Assembly: GCA_934552855.1 (NCBI GenBank)
Contig: CAKTEU010000008.1
Location: 1-64,000 of the forward strand
Direction of reading: 5' to 3'
DNA length: 64,000 nucleotides
Source: an uncultured Eubacteriales bacterium
GTDB taxonomy: Bacteria; Bacillota; Clostridia; Oscillospirales; Acutalibacteraceae
The number at the start of each line of letters is the position of its first letter. The first letter of the stretch is position 1. Positions 14,529 through 23,602 of this stretch are shown piece by piece. A program made the translations under genes and the position numbers. Below the pieces are notes generated by a model. It was not told where the DNA came from. It searched no databases and was given only the letters and a program-made list of their open reading frames with translations.

Positions 14529-16289
14529 ATGGCAACAGAAAATCTTATATACGGAATCAACGGTCCCGTTGTAACAATCAAAGGCAAGACCGACCTTTCA
14601 ATGATGGAAATGGTCTATGTCGGCGAAGCACACCTTGCCGGCGAAGTTATCGGAATCGAAAGCGGAAAAACAACAATTCAGGTTTATGAGGAGACCGACG
14701 GCCTTTGCCCGGGCGAAAAAGTTTATTCAACCGGTTCGCAGATGTGCGTAACGCTCGGCCCCGGAATCCTTACCAATATTTTTGACGGAATCGAACGTCC
14801 GCTTCCGGCTCTTGAAAAGGAGAGCGGCTGTTTCATCTCAAAGGGTATTTCAACCGCTGTTCTTGACGAAGAAAAACAATGGGACGTTCACATTCTTGTT
14901 AAAGAGGGCGACGCTCTTTCAGGCGGACAGGTTTATGCCGAAACGCAGGAAACGCCCGTAATTAAACATAAAATCATGCTTTCTCCGCTCCTTTCGGGAA
15001 AAATCGTTTCGGTCAAAAAGGACGGACTTTACCGTGTTAACGACGTTATTGCCGTTCTTGAGGACGAAAGCGGAGAGAAGCATGAACTTACCCTTTGCCA
15101 AAAATGGCCGATAAGAATTCCGAGACCGGTCAAAAAAAGGCTTCCGGCGGAACGTCCGCTTGTCACCGGTCAGCGTGTTATTGATACGCTTTTCCCGGTT
15201 GCAAAAGGCGGTGCGGCGGCAATTCCCGGCGGTTTCGGAACAGGAAAAACAATGACTCAGCATCAGCTTGCAAAATGGTGCGACGCCGATATAATCATCT
15301 ATGTCGGCTGCGGCGAGCGAGGAAACGAAATGACTCAGGCTCTTTCGGAATTTACCGAACTTGTTGACCCGAAAAGCGGCCGTCCGCTTATGGACAGAAC
15401 CGTTCTCATCGCCAACACATCGAATATGCCCGTTGCCGCCCGTGAAGCTTCAATTTACACAGGCATCACCCTTGCCGAATATTATCGTGACATGGGATAC
15501 CACACCGCAATCATGGCAGACTCAACCTCACGTTGGGCAGAGGCACTTCGTGAAATTTCCGGCCGACTTGAAGAGATGCCCGCCGACGAAGGCTTCCCGG
15601 CTTATCTTCCGTCAAGGCTTTCGGAGTTTTATGAAAGAGCGGGCTATATGAACGTCCTTTCCGGCGGCGAAGGTTCGGTAACAATCATCGGTGCGGTTTC
15701 TCCGCAGGGTTCGGACTTTTCCGAGCCTGTTACTCAAAACACAAAGCGTTTTACCCGCTGCTTCTGGGCACTTGATAAATCGCTTGCTTATGCAAGACAT
15801 TATCCGGCAATCAACTGGAACGACAGCTACAGCGAATATGTTCCCGAACTTGAAGAATGGTATCACGACAACGTCGGTCACGACTTTATCAAGTACCGTG
15901 AAGAGCTTTGCTCAATTCTCTACGAAGAAAGCTCACTTATGGAAATCGTAAAACTTATCGGTGCGGACGTTCTTCCGGACGATCAAAAGCTTACGATTGA
16001 AATTGCCCGTGTAATCCGTGTCGGCTTCCTTCAGCAAAATGCGTTCCACAAGGACGATACGTTTGTTTCGCTTGAAAAGCAGCTTAAAATGATGCACGCA
16101 ATTTTGCACCTTTATCACAAGTGCCGCCAAATTGTTGCGCTTCAGGTTCCGATGTCGAAGCTTATTGCAACGGGACTTTTTGATAAGCTTGTAAAAATGA
16201 AGTATGACGTTCCGAACGACAAAATAGAAATGCTTGACGATTACATCACCGAAATTGACAGCACTCTTGCTTCGTATCTTAACAAATAA
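14529..16289 (+). CDS. ntpA: A/V-type ATPase catalytic subunit A
   Basis: A 586-residue catalytic subunit that hydrolyses or makes ATP in the A3B3 head. The beta-barrel N domain is followed by the extra non-homologous region typical of A subunits (about 115-185), the P-loop GGFGTGKT (about residue 235), the GERGNE segment with the catalytic Glu, and ADSTSRWAEALRE. Length is normal (about 580-595). GAGGTGAG precedes the ATG. It is followed 12 bases later by subunit B. Confidence 0.98.
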   Translation: MATENLIYGINGPVVTIKGKTDLSMMEMVYVGEAHLAGEVIGIESGKTTIQVYEETDGLCPGEKVYSTGSQMCVTLGPGILTNIFDGIERPLPALEKESGCFISKGISTAVLDEEKQWDVHILVKEGDALSGGQVYAETQETPVIKHKIMLSPLLSGKIVSVKKDGLYRVNDVIAVLEDESGEKHELTLCQKWPIRIPRPVKKRLPAERPLVTGQRVIDTLFPVAKGGAAAIPGGFGTGKTMTQHQLAKWCDADIIIYVGCGERGNEMTQALSEFTELVDPKSGRPLMDRTVLIANTSNMPVAAREASIYTGITLAEYYRDMGYHTAIMADSTSRWAEALREISGRLEEMPADEGFPAYLPSRLSEFYERAGYMNVLSGGEGSVTIIGAVSPQGSDFSEPVTQNTKRFTRCFWALDKSLAYARHYPAINWNDSYSEYVPELEEWYHDNVGHDFIKYREELCSILYEESSLMEIVKLIGADVLPDDQKLTIEIARVIRVGFLQQNAFHKDDTFVSLEKQLKMMHAILHLYHKCRQIVALQVPMSKLIATGLFDKLVKMKYDVPNDKIEMLDDYITEIDSTLASYLNK

Positions 16290-16301
16290 GGAGGGATAAC
16301 A

Positions 16302-17672
16302 ATGATTATTGAGCATAAGGGACTCAGCGAAATCAACGGCTCGCTTGTTATCCTTGAGGGCGTTAAAAAGCCCATGAACGAAGAACTTGTTGAAATTGAA
16401 CTTGCCGATAAAACAAAGCGCACCGGAAGAATTGTTGCAATTGAGGGCGACAAAGCCGCCGTTCAGGTTTTTGAGGGAACAAGAGGAATTTCAATGGTCA
16501 ACACAACGACCATCCTCACCGGAAAGCCGATGGAAATGAAACTTTCGCCGGAAATTCTCGGCCGTGTTTTTGACGGACTCGGAAGACCCATTGACGGACT
16601 CGGCGAAATTTTTCCGAAAAAGAGCCTCAACATCAACGGAAAGCCGATTAATCCCGTTTCCCGAATTTATCCGAAAAACTATATCAGAACCGGTATTTCC
16701 TCAATCGATTGCCTTACAACCCTTATCAGAGGACAAAAGCTTCCGATTTTCAGCGGCTCCGGTATGAGTCATAACGAACTTGCCGTTCAAATTGTTCGCC
16801 AGGCTTCGATTGCCGATAATGATGACTTTGCAATTGTTTTTGCCGCAATGGGCGTTAAGAACGACGTTGCGCAGTACTTCCGTTCCTCGTTTGAAAAAGC
16901 GAACGTAATGGACAGGGTTGTAATGTTCCTCAACCTTTCAAACGATCCGATTATTGAAAGAATCATCACGCCCCGCTGTGCGCTTACCGCCGCTGAATAT
17001 CTTGCATACGAACTCGGAAAGCATATCCTTGTTATTCTTACCGATATGACATCATATTGCGAAGCACTGCGTGAATTCAGCTCCTCAAAGGGCGAAATTC
17101 CCGGCCGTAAAGGCTATCCGGGTTATCTTTATTCCGACCTTGCAACGCTTTATGAGCGTGCCGGAATAATTAAGGATTCGCCGGGTTCGGTCACTCAAAT
17201 TCCGATTTTGACAATGCCGAACGACGATATTACCCACCCGATTCCCGACCTTACCGGCTACATCACCGAAGGTCAGATTGTTCTTGACAGAGGTCTTGAC
17301 ACAAAGGGTGTTTACCCTCCGGTCAACGTTCTTCCTTCGCTTTCACGTCTTATGAAGGACGGCATCGGCGCAGGCTACACAAGAGAGGACCACCAGGCAC
17401 TTGCCAATCAGCTTTTTGCTTCTTATGCAAAGGTTCAGGACGCAAAAGCACTCGCTTCGGTTATCGGCGAGGACGAGCTTTCGCAGAATGACAAACTTCT
17501 TATGAGCTTTGGCAAAGAGTTTGAGCGTGTATTCATCAATCAGGGCGAAAACGAAAACAGAACGATTGAACAGACTCTTGACCTTGGCTGGAAGCTTCTT
17601 TCGATGCTTCCGGACAGTGAGCTTGACCGTGTTGACGAAGCAATGCTCAAAAAGTATCTCAAAAGGTCATAA
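16302..17672 (+). CDS. ntpB: A/V-type ATPase regulatory subunit B
   Basis: A 456-residue non-catalytic subunit alternating with A in the head. The P-loop position is degenerate ([11 protein letters not shown]), as expected for B. The sensor segment [12 protein letters not shown] and the C-terminal GWKLLSMLP motif are present. GGAGG sits seven bases before the ATG. A small stem GCGGC/GCCGC after the stop, in the gap before subunit D, may be an RNA processing or attenuation site. Confidence 0.98.
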   Translation: MIIEHKGLSEINGSLVILEGVKKPMNEELVEIELADKTKRTGRIVAIEGDKAAVQVFEGTRGISMVNTTTILTGKPMEMKLSPEILGRVFDGLGRPIDGLGEIFPKKSLNINGKPINPVSRIYPKNYIRTGISSIDCLTTLIRGQKLPIFSGSGMSHNELAVQIVRQASIADNDDFAIVFAAMGVKNDVAQYFRSSFEKANVMDRVVMFLNLSNDPIIERIITPRCALTAAEYLAYELGKHILVILTDMTSYCEALREFSSSKGEIPGRKGYPGYLYSDLATLYERAGIIKDSPGSVTQIPILTMPNDDITHPIPDLTGYITEGQIVLDRGLDTKGVYPPVNVLPSLSRLMKDGIGAGYTREDHQALANQLFASYAKVQDAKALASVIGEDELSQNDKLLMSFGKEFERVFINQGENENRTIEQTLDLGWKLLSMLPDSELDRVDEAMLKKYLKRS

Positions 17673-17725
17673 TTGTTAAATTGACAACATTTTTGCGGCT
17701 TTTGCCGCTTTGGGAGTGAAAAACA

Positions 17726-18349
17726 ATGCCGCAAGTCTTTCCGACAAAAGCAAATTTAATGAGCACAAAAAAGTCGCTTGAGCTTGCCCGGCTCGGATAC
17801 GACTTGATGGACAGAAAGCGTAATATCCTTGTGCGAGAGATGATGAACCTTATTGATGAGGCAAAGTCCGTTCAGGGAAGCATCGGTGAAGTTTATGAAA
17901 AAGCCTATGCCGCTTTGCGAAAGGCAAGCCTTACTCTCGGGGACTGTTCACGTTTTGCTGATGCGATTGAGATAAGCGACGACCTTAAAATCGATTATCG
18001 CAGTGTTATGGGCGTTGAAATTCCGACGGTTGAAACAGACGAAAAGAACATTGACGTAACTTCGTTCGGGTTTTATCAGACAAATTCCGATTTTGACGAA
18101 GCGTGCGTTTTGTTCAGCCGTGTCAAGGTTTTGACGGCTCGGCTTGCAGAAATTGAAAATTCCGTTTGCCGCCTTGCGGATGCGGTCAAAAAAACTCAGA
18201 AGCGTTCAAACGCACTTTCAAACATTATGATTCCCCGCCTTGAAGTCACAGTGAAATATATCACCGATGCGCTTGAGGAAAAGGAAAGAGAAGACTTTTC
18301 ACGTCTTAAAGTTACAAAAAAGACAAAAGACAAAAAATCAAAGGCATGA
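17726..18349 (+). CDS. ntpD: A/V-type ATPase subunit D (rotor axle)
   Basis: A 207-residue axle subunit. The family signature is at the start: P-T-K-x-x-L, then LELARLGYDLMDRKRNIL. Two long helices (N- and C-terminal) form an antiparallel coiled coil, with a variable middle; the C-terminus is Lys-rich. It is the last gene of the operon. The nine genes run G-C-I-K-F-E-A-B-D without interruption, so this operon alone encodes a complete A/V-type enzyme. Confidence 0.96.
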   Translation: MPQVFPTKANLMSTKKSLELARLGYDLMDRKRNILVREMMNLIDEAKSVQGSIGEVYEKAYAALRKASLTLGDCSRFADAIEISDDLKIDYRSVMGVEIPTVETDEKNIDVTSFGFYQTNSDFDEACVLFSRVKVLTARLAEIENSVCRLADAVKKTQKRSNALSNIMIPRLEVTVKYITDALEEKEREDFSRLKVTKKTKDKKSKA

Positions 18350-18464
18350 CATTGCCTTGAACGGCGTGAAGCGCAAAATTCAAAGCCTTTGCTTTAAGTG
18401 ATATATTGAACGTGCGGTTAATATTGCGTTTGATATTTGATTTGCAATATGAAAATTGAATTGA

Positions 18465-18504
18465 TGGGGCTGTGTTAAATGCAACAGCCCCATTTTTCTT
18501 TTTT
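18465..18504 (+). terminator. Terminator of the A/V-ATPase operon
   Basis: TGGGGCTGT (18465-18473) pairs with ACAGCCCCA (18484-18492), followed by TTTTTCTTTTTT. The rest of the gap 18350-18649 holds a weak ATATTGC/GCAATAT hairpin (18421-18450) and the next promoter. Confidence 0.9.
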
Positions 18505-18537
18505 ACGTTTATAAAGGTTACACAATTGTTTTCCCTC

Positions 18538-18566
18538 TTTACAAATCTGATTTTATGTTGTATAAT
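18538..18566 (+). promoter_or_regulatory. Promoter of the GSW-domain lipoprotein gene
   Basis: TTTACA at 18538-18543, a 17-base spacer and TATAAT at 18561-18566. Confidence 0.7.
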
Positions 18567-18649
18567 ACCTGCGTAATTGTGAGAATATGCAATTACATAA
18601 AAACAGGCGAGCGTATGTCAGCCTGTTCAAACAAACGGAGGTTTATATT

Positions 18650-19102
18650 ATGGCTAAAAAAATTACTGCCCTTGTGCTTGTGCTTGCCGCCCTTGTTTGC
18701 TGCTTCTCGGCTTGCGCTTTCACTCCGGACAAAAAAATCATCGGCTCATGGAAAGATTCAACCGGTGTTGTCGGCCTTGAATTTAAAGAAGGCGGCGTTT
18801 GCAAAATCAGCGGTAACGCTTCTGCAATTTCTCCGGCTCTTGCAAACTTCAGCGTTGACACCGAAGGTACTTACACCGTTGTCAGAGACGAAGCTTCAAA
18901 GGAATATCACCTTACTCTCAACTTCACATTCCTTATTTCGGTTAAGCTTGAATATGTAATCAACGAAGTTAACAAGGACGTTCTTACCCTTACTTCGGTT
19001 GATAACGGAAAGACCTATTCCTTCGTTGCCGATAACGGTTCTGCTTCCTCAAGCTCGGCCGCTCCTTCAAGCGCAGCCGACAGCAGTTCCGCAGCAGCAT
19101 AA
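18650..19102 (+). CDS. Putative lipoprotein with one GSW/GKW beta-barrel-like domain
   Basis: A 150-residue exported protein. A basic start and hydrophobic helix end in CCFSAC, an acceptable lipobox, so it is probably lipid-anchored outside the membrane. The mature part is one domain starting IIGSWKDSTGVVGLEF, the same kind of domain repeated three times in the next gene (DUF5640/lipocalin-like by resemblance), then a Ser/Ala-rich tail of about 20 residues. GGAGG lies before ATG 18650; an ORF start at 18587 has no site. Function unknown. Its own terminator follows. Confidence 0.75.
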   Translation: MAKKITALVLVLAALVCCFSACAFTPDKKIIGSWKDSTGVVGLEFKEGGVCKISGNASAISPALANFSVDTEGTYTVVRDEASKEYHLTLNFTFLISVKLEYVINEVNKDVLTLTSVDNGKTYSFVADNGSASSSSAAPSSAADSSSAAA

Positions 19103-19130
19103 AATTATTGACAAAACAAAAAACGTTTTT

Positions 19131-19164
19131 CGGACCGGGTCGGTATCGGCTTCGGTCCGTTTTT
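19131..19164 (+). terminator. Terminator after the GSW lipoprotein gene
   Basis: CGGACCG (19131-19137) pairs with CGGTCCG (19153-19159), followed by TTTTT. Confidence 0.8.
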
Positions 19165-19193
19165 CAAATTCTCTTTGATCGGAGGAAATGATA

Positions 19194-20363
19194 ATGACAA
19201 AAAGCACAAAGATCATAATTTCGGCCATAGCCGCAACACTTGTAATTTGCCTTTCGGTTATCATCGGCATCAGCGTTGCACATAACAAAAGGAAAAATCC
19301 CGATGTGATTACCGTCAACCCTTCTTCCTTTTCCGGTTCCGATGTTTCCGAGTCTGCATCTTCCGCACCATTGAGCGAAAGCACAACCGCTGCGCCGACT
19401 CTTGCGGAAAGTCTTGTCGGAAAATGGATGGACAGTGCACAGATGAGCGGATACGAGTTTTTCTCTGACGGAACCGTAACCGTAACCTATGTCAATTTGA
19501 CCGTTCCGGTTATTGACCTTCCGATCAACGGAACGGCAAACGGAACTTACACAGTGAACGGAAACACGGTTGAGGTTAAGTTTTCAATCTATGCAAAAAC
19601 AATCAGCAAAACTTTTGAAGCTACTGTTGTTCCCGGTAACGAGCTTACGCTCAAAAACAAAAAGGACGGCGAAGTTTCAACCTATTCGTTTGTCAAAAAG
19701 AGCGAAAGCACAACTGCTTCATCAACAACAACTCCACCGGCTCAAACAATCAGCGGCGGTGAAATTGTCGGCGCATGGGAAAACGGTGACGCAAGCATAA
19801 AATACGGCTTTAATAACGATTCAACCGTTGATATTAGCTTTAATAACGGCAGAATGAGCAGCGTTTCTTCCGGTGTTCTCAACGGAACTTATAAGGGCAT
19901 TTATATGACGAACGACAACAAACTTACCGTTCAGTTCATGATGAATGAAAAAAAGGTTACTCAGGAGCTTACATATTCAATCTCCGGAAACACAATAAGT
20001 CTCACAGAAAAAAGCGGAGAAACAACCCTTCTTGTTCGCGGCGGAACCGGATACAATACTTCTTCCTCCGCTTCCGATCTTATCGGAAAATGGACTGACG
20101 GCGCAAACATGAGCGGCTTTGATTTTAAGCAGGGCGGTTCGGTAGATGTGACATATGTCAATTTCACCGTTCCGGTCATCAATATGCCGATAAACGGAAC
20201 TTACGGCGGAACATATTCTGTTTCCGGCGGAAGAGTGACCGTAAACTTTTCAATCTACGGAAAAACAATTATTAATTCCTATGAGTTTTCCGTTGCCGGC
20301 GACACGCTTACACTCAAAAACGTTGAGGACGGAGAAATCAAAACCTATAGGAGGGCAGGCTGA
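19194..20363 (+). CDS. Membrane-anchored protein with three tandem GKW-type repeats
   Basis: A 389-residue protein with one N-terminal transmembrane helix (about 6-28), a Ser-rich spacer and three homologous domains of about 90 residues, opening with LVGKW (about 75), IVGAW (about 193) and LIGKW (about 300). Repeats 1 and 3 are closest (both share YVN-x-TVPVI and PINGT). Repeat 2 has diverged. The fold is likely a small beta barrel presented outside the cell; function unknown. ATG 19194 is chosen over ATG 19188 because GGAGG (19181-19185) is eight bases from the former but two from the latter. Its stop overlaps the start of the YbaK-like gene by one base. Confidence 0.75.
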   Translation: MTKSTKIIISAIAATLVICLSVIIGISVAHNKRKNPDVITVNPSSFSGSDVSESASSAPLSESTTAAPTLAESLVGKWMDSAQMSGYEFFSDGTVTVTYVNLTVPVIDLPINGTANGTYTVNGNTVEVKFSIYAKTISKTFEATVVPGNELTLKNKKDGEVSTYSFVKKSESTTASSTTTPPAQTISGGEIVGAWENGDASIKYGFNNDSTVDISFNNGRMSSVSSGVLNGTYKGIYMTNDNKLTVQFMMNEKKVTQELTYSISGNTISLTEKSGETTLLVRGGTGYNTSSSASDLIGKWTDGANMSGFDFKQGGSVDVTYVNFTVPVINMPINGTYGGTYSVSGGRVTVNFSIYGKTIINSYEFSVAGDTLTLKNVEDGEIKTYRRAG

Positions 20364-20857
20364 TGACGGAAAAAGAAAAAGTTTATGCCGCTCTTGATGA
20401 ACTTGGCATAAGCTATAAGGTTATTAATCACAAAGAAGTTCACACAATTGAAGAAATGGATGCGCTCGGAGTTTTTACCGACGGCGAAGTTTGCAAAAAT
20501 CTTTTTCTTCGCAACGCAAACGGAAAAACTCATTACGTTGTTTCAATGCTCAAAGATAAGCACCCGGACATTCAGAACACCATCCGTGCACAGCTTGGCT
20601 GTTCAAGGCTCAGCTTTGGTTCCGACGAAAGGCTGATGAAGCATCTTGGGTTGAAGCCCGGTGCGGTTTCTCCGTTCGGAATCATCAACGATGAAAGCCA
20701 TGACGTTAACCTTGTTTTTGACAGCGACCTCAAAAAAGTTGACGGTTTTGTCGGCTTTCACCCGAACGATTGCACGGCGTTTGTTTGGATAAAATTCAGC
20801 GACCTTTTGAAATTTATAAAACATTACGGCAACGATGTTTATTATATCGATTGCTGA
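20363..20857 (+). CDS. YbaK/ProX-type aminoacyl-tRNA deacylase
   Basis: A 164-residue protein of the YbaK/ProRS-editing superfamily, which hydrolyses mischarged aminoacyl-tRNAs in trans (often Ala- or Cys-tRNAPro). Recognisable parts are the HTIEE start, CKNLFLRN with the conserved Lys, the LSFGSDERLMKHLGLKPGAVSPFG segment in its expected order, and the FHPNDCTAFVWIK end. These resemble the ProX/PrdX subgroup. Its ATG overlaps the previous stop (TGATG) and a GGAGG lies upstream inside that gene, so it may be translated with an unrelated membrane protein gene. Confidence 0.85.
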   Translation: MTEKEKVYAALDELGISYKVINHKEVHTIEEMDALGVFTDGEVCKNLFLRNANGKTHYVVSMLKDKHPDIQNTIRAQLGCSRLSFGSDERLMKHLGLKPGAVSPFGIINDESHDVNLVFDSDLKKVDGFVGFHPNDCTAFVWIKFSDLLKFIKHYGNDVYYIDC

Positions 20858-20865
20858 AAAAACAT

Positions 20866-20913
20866 AATCACCGTTCTTTTTTCATACTTATTGAAAAAGG
20901 GACGGTGATTTTT
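20866..20913 (+). terminator. Terminator-like hairpin overlapping the spmA ribosome site
   Basis: AATCACCGT...TTTTTC (20866-20883) pairs with GAAAAA...ACGGTGATT (20893-20910), followed by TTT. The right arm also carries the only purine-rich site before the spmA ATG at 20915. Confidence 0.65.
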
Positions 20914-20914
20914 A

Positions 20915-21502
20915 ATGATGAACTATGTTTGGCCGGTAATGATTTTGTTTGCGTTTGCTTCGGGTATAATAACAGGGAATATGTCATCGCTTTCCGCTTC
21001 GGTTATTCAGGGCGGACAAGATGCCGTATCGCTTCTTTTGCGGCTTGTTTCAATGCTTTGCCTTTGGGGCGGAATAATGGAAATTGCCGAAAACGCCGGA
21101 GTTACCGCCGCATTTTCAAAAATTCTTTCGCCCGTGATGAAACTGATTTTTCCCCGCCTTAAAAAGAACGAATATGCGCTTGAAGCCATTTCAATGAATA
21201 TCACGGCGAACGTCCTCGGACTCGGAAACGCCGCAACGCCGCTCGGCCTTGAAGCAATGAAAAGGCTTCAGCTTGTTAACGAGGATACAAACCGGGCAAG
21301 CGACGAAATGGTGGTTTTTGTTGTTATGAATACCGCCGCAATGCATATTATTCCGACAACGGTTGCAACAATGCGTGGGCAATACGGTTCGCAAAGCCCG
21401 ATGGCAATCATGCCGGCTTCAATACTTACTTCGGCTTGTGCGCTGACGGTTGCAATTTTTTTTGCAAAACTCGGAAACAGATTGGGGAAAAGAAAACAAT
21501 GA
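20915..21502 (+). CDS. spmA: Spore maturation protein A
   Basis: A 195-residue membrane protein with a nucleoside recognition (gate) domain. The N-terminal signature CLWGGIMEIAENAG, then NITANVLGLGNAATPLGLEAM and the helix MVVFVVMNTAAMHIIPTT are typical of SpmA. In Bacillus SpmA and SpmB are needed for spore core dehydration and heat resistance. ATG 20915 is followed by a second ATG (20918). The stop overlaps the spmB start by four bases. Its presence implies that the organism or its ancestor sporulates. Confidence 0.93.
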   Translation: MMNYVWPVMILFAFASGIITGNMSSLSASVIQGGQDAVSLLLRLVSMLCLWGGIMEIAENAGVTAAFSKILSPVMKLIFPRLKKNEYALEAISMNITANVLGLGNAATPLGLEAMKRLQLVNEDTNRASDEMVVFVVMNTAAMHIIPTTVATMRGQYGSQSPMAIMPASILTSACALTVAIFFAKLGNRLGKRKQ

Positions 21503-22026
21503 TGGATATAATCGGAATATGGGTTCTTCCGCTGATGGTGGTTTTAATTGTCGGCTTTGGCCTTTTCAAAAAGGTTAAGGTTTTTGACTGTTTTATGAAA
21601 GGTGCAAAAAAAGGTCTTCTTACCGTTTATGACCTTTTGCCGACGATTACCGGCCTTGTTGTTGCGGTAACAATGCTCAGAGCAAGCGGGGGAATGGAAC
21701 TTATTGCAAAAGCTTTTTCGCCCGTTGCGTCCTTTCTCGGCGTGCCGAAAGAGACTGTGCCGATGGCATTGCTCAGTCCGATTTCGGGCGGAGGATCGCT
21801 CACTCTTTTTGAACAGGTTCTTAAAAGTGACGGACCGGATTCTTTTCTCGGACGGGTGGCTTCGGTGCTTATGGGTTCAACGGACACAACGCTTTATGCC
21901 GTTACGGTTTACTATTCCGCAATCGGAATCAAAAACACACGTCACACGCTTTATGCCGGGCTTGCGGCAGACTTTGCTTCGTTTGTTTTGTCTCCGCTTT
22001 TTGTGCGCCTGACGCTCGGAAACTGA
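21499..22026 (+). CDS. spmB: Spore maturation protein B
   Basis: A 175-residue membrane partner of SpmA, with the same gate fold. Typical segments are GAKKGLLTVYDLLPTITGLV, LLSPISGGGSLTLFE and MGSTDTTLYAVTVYY. The start is ATG 21499, overlapping the spmA stop (ATGA); the ORF is open upstream to 21436 inside spmA. No strong ribosome site is visible, which fits translational coupling. No terminator is obvious before the next promoter. Confidence 0.93.
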   Translation: MMDIIGIWVLPLMVVLIVGFGLFKKVKVFDCFMKGAKKGLLTVYDLLPTITGLVVAVTMLRASGGMELIAKAFSPVASFLGVPKETVPMALLSPISGGGSLTLFEQVLKSDGPDSFLGRVASVLMGSTDTTLYAVTVYYSAIGIKNTRHTLYAGLAADFASFVLSPLFVRLTLGN

Positions 22027-22064
22027 AAAAGAACCGAGAGCAAACAGAATTAGAACATTTTTTC

Positions 22065-22093
22065 TTGCAATAACGTCTGCGGTATGATAAAAT
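22065..22093 (+). promoter_or_regulatory. Promoter of the zinc-ribbon/SH3b gene
   Basis: TTGCAA at 22065-22070, a 17-base spacer and TAAAAT at 22088-22093. Confidence 0.6.
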
Positions 22094-22155
22094 ATAAAGA
22101 GCGGTATGGTTTTTTGCATACCTAACGGATTTATAAATATGGGAGTTGAAAAGAT

Positions 22156-23565
22156 ATGAAGTGCAGTTTTTGCGGCCACGAACTTGAACCGGGCTCAAAT
22201 TTTTGCCCTGAATGCGGAACAATGATGAGCGTTGACGATGATGTTTCGTCCGCTGTTTCCGATGAACAAAAATACGAACCCGACAGTGCCGATGTATATT
22301 CAAAAAACGTAAGTGATGAAGATGTTCGCGAAACCGAACCGACAGAAGAGGAAATGGGTGTTCCGGAATATGTTCCGCAGCCAATGGGTGCTTTTGAAGA
22401 TTACAATACAATCCGCCAAAACGAAGAGGAAGCCGAAGCCGCCCTTGCCGCTGCAGCCGCAGCAGATGAAGCTGCCGCCGAAGAGGAAGAGGACGATCCC
22501 TTTGCCGAGCTTCACCCGGATGCCGAACCTGGTTCGTTTTCCTTAGAAAAGAAGACCGAAGAAGAACCTTCATCCTCTTTTGACGAAGACGATATGTATG
22601 TTAAGCCTTCAAAAAGCAAAAAAGGCGGAATAACAATCGCAGTTCTTTCGCTTGTTCTTGTTGCGGCGATAGTTGTCGGAGTGAACGCCGTTCGTTCAAG
22701 CGGCGGAGACGTACTTTCTGTTTTAAAAAGAACGTCTGCAAGCGACGCTTTTGATTCATCGGCAAGCAAAGCAACCGAAAGTACGGACGAAAGCAAGACT
22801 TCAACAACAAAAAAAGATGAAAAGTCAACAACAGATAAAACAACAAAAGAATCAACAACAAAAAAAGACGAAAAAACAACCGAAAAAAATTCAAAAGAAT
22901 CAACAACAAAGAAAAACGATACTTCGTCAACCGAAAGCACAACACGCAAAAACTCAACAACCGACAAAACAACCACAACAACCCGTGCCTATACCACAAC
23001 AACGCAGCCTTCAACAACCAATACATACACCCGTCCTTCGCAGACAACAACTTCACCGAGACCTACCGGTGAATCACTTCAAAAACCGTCTAAGTATTAC
23101 TCATCACCCGTGATAAGATATGCTTCGGAAAACGGAATTTCAATAAGACTTCGTCCGTCGGCATCGTCAACCGTCAGAGCTTCGATTTCTGTTGGCGGTG
23201 AAGTAAAAGTTTATGCGCAGGAAAACGGTTTTTATTATGTATACTATGCACGTTACGGCGTTTACGGCTGGGTAAACGGCAGTTATCTTTCAAAGGAAAG
23301 ACCTGTTGCCGATACGGAAGTCAAGGTTTCCGGCGTTGTTAAACCGGACAAGACCTATGCTAACCCCGAAACAAAAACCGTAACCACTTTTGAAGGCCTC
23401 AGACTCAGAAAAGGCCCCGGAACAAATTATGACACAATCCGCTATCTCGGAAAGGGATATCCCGTTGCAGTTAAGGGAACAAGCAGCAAGAACCCCGGTT
23501 GGGTTTATGTTACCGATATCACAAGAGGCGTTTCCGGTTGGGTATCGTCGGCATACATTAAGTGA
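22156..23565 (+). CDS. Zinc-ribbon membrane protein with two extracellular SH3b domains
   Basis: A 469-residue protein. Residues 1-22 form a four-Cys zinc ribbon (CSFCGHE...CPECG). An acidic, Ala/Glu-rich stretch follows (about 25-150), then one transmembrane helix (about 156-178), a long Thr/Lys/Ser linker (about 205-305) and two bacterial SH3 domains (about 315-375 and 395-469; GWVNGSYL and GWVSSAYI ends). The ribbon should be cytosolic and the SH3b domains outside, where such domains bind cell wall. It may link an intracellular state to the wall; no enzyme domain is seen. The linker DNA is low complexity (runs of ACA and AAA codons, 22797-22990). AGTTGA-type weak ribosome site. Confidence 0.8.
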   Translation: MKCSFCGHELEPGSNFCPECGTMMSVDDDVSSAVSDEQKYEPDSADVYSKNVSDEDVRETEPTEEEMGVPEYVPQPMGAFEDYNTIRQNEEEAEAALAAAAAADEAAAEEEEDDPFAELHPDAEPGSFSLEKKTEEEPSSSFDEDDMYVKPSKSKKGGITIAVLSLVLVAAIVVGVNAVRSSGGDVLSVLKRTSASDAFDSSASKATESTDESKTSTTKKDEKSTTDKTTKESTTKKDEKTTEKNSKESTTKKNDTSSTESTTRKNSTTDKTTTTTRAYTTTTQPSTTNTYTRPSQTTTSPRPTGESLQKPSKYYSSPVIRYASENGISIRLRPSASSTVRASISVGGEVKVYAQENGFYYVYYARYGVYGWVNGSYLSKERPVADTEVKVSGVVKPDKTYANPETKTVTTFEGLRLRKGPGTNYDTIRYLGKGYPVAVKGTSSKNPGWVYVTDITRGVSGWVSSAYIK

Positions 23566-23602
23566 TAAAAAATAAAGATATATTTCGAAGGAGAAAAGAT
23601 TG

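Noticed and set aside
19188..19193. Upstream ATG for the three-repeat protein
   Set aside because: Only two bases from GGAGG, against eight for ATG 19194.
22797..22990. Simple-sequence tract as a phase-variable switch
   Set aside because: The ACA/AAA codon runs are imperfect and interrupted; no long homopolymer or perfect short tandem repeat able to shift frame was found.
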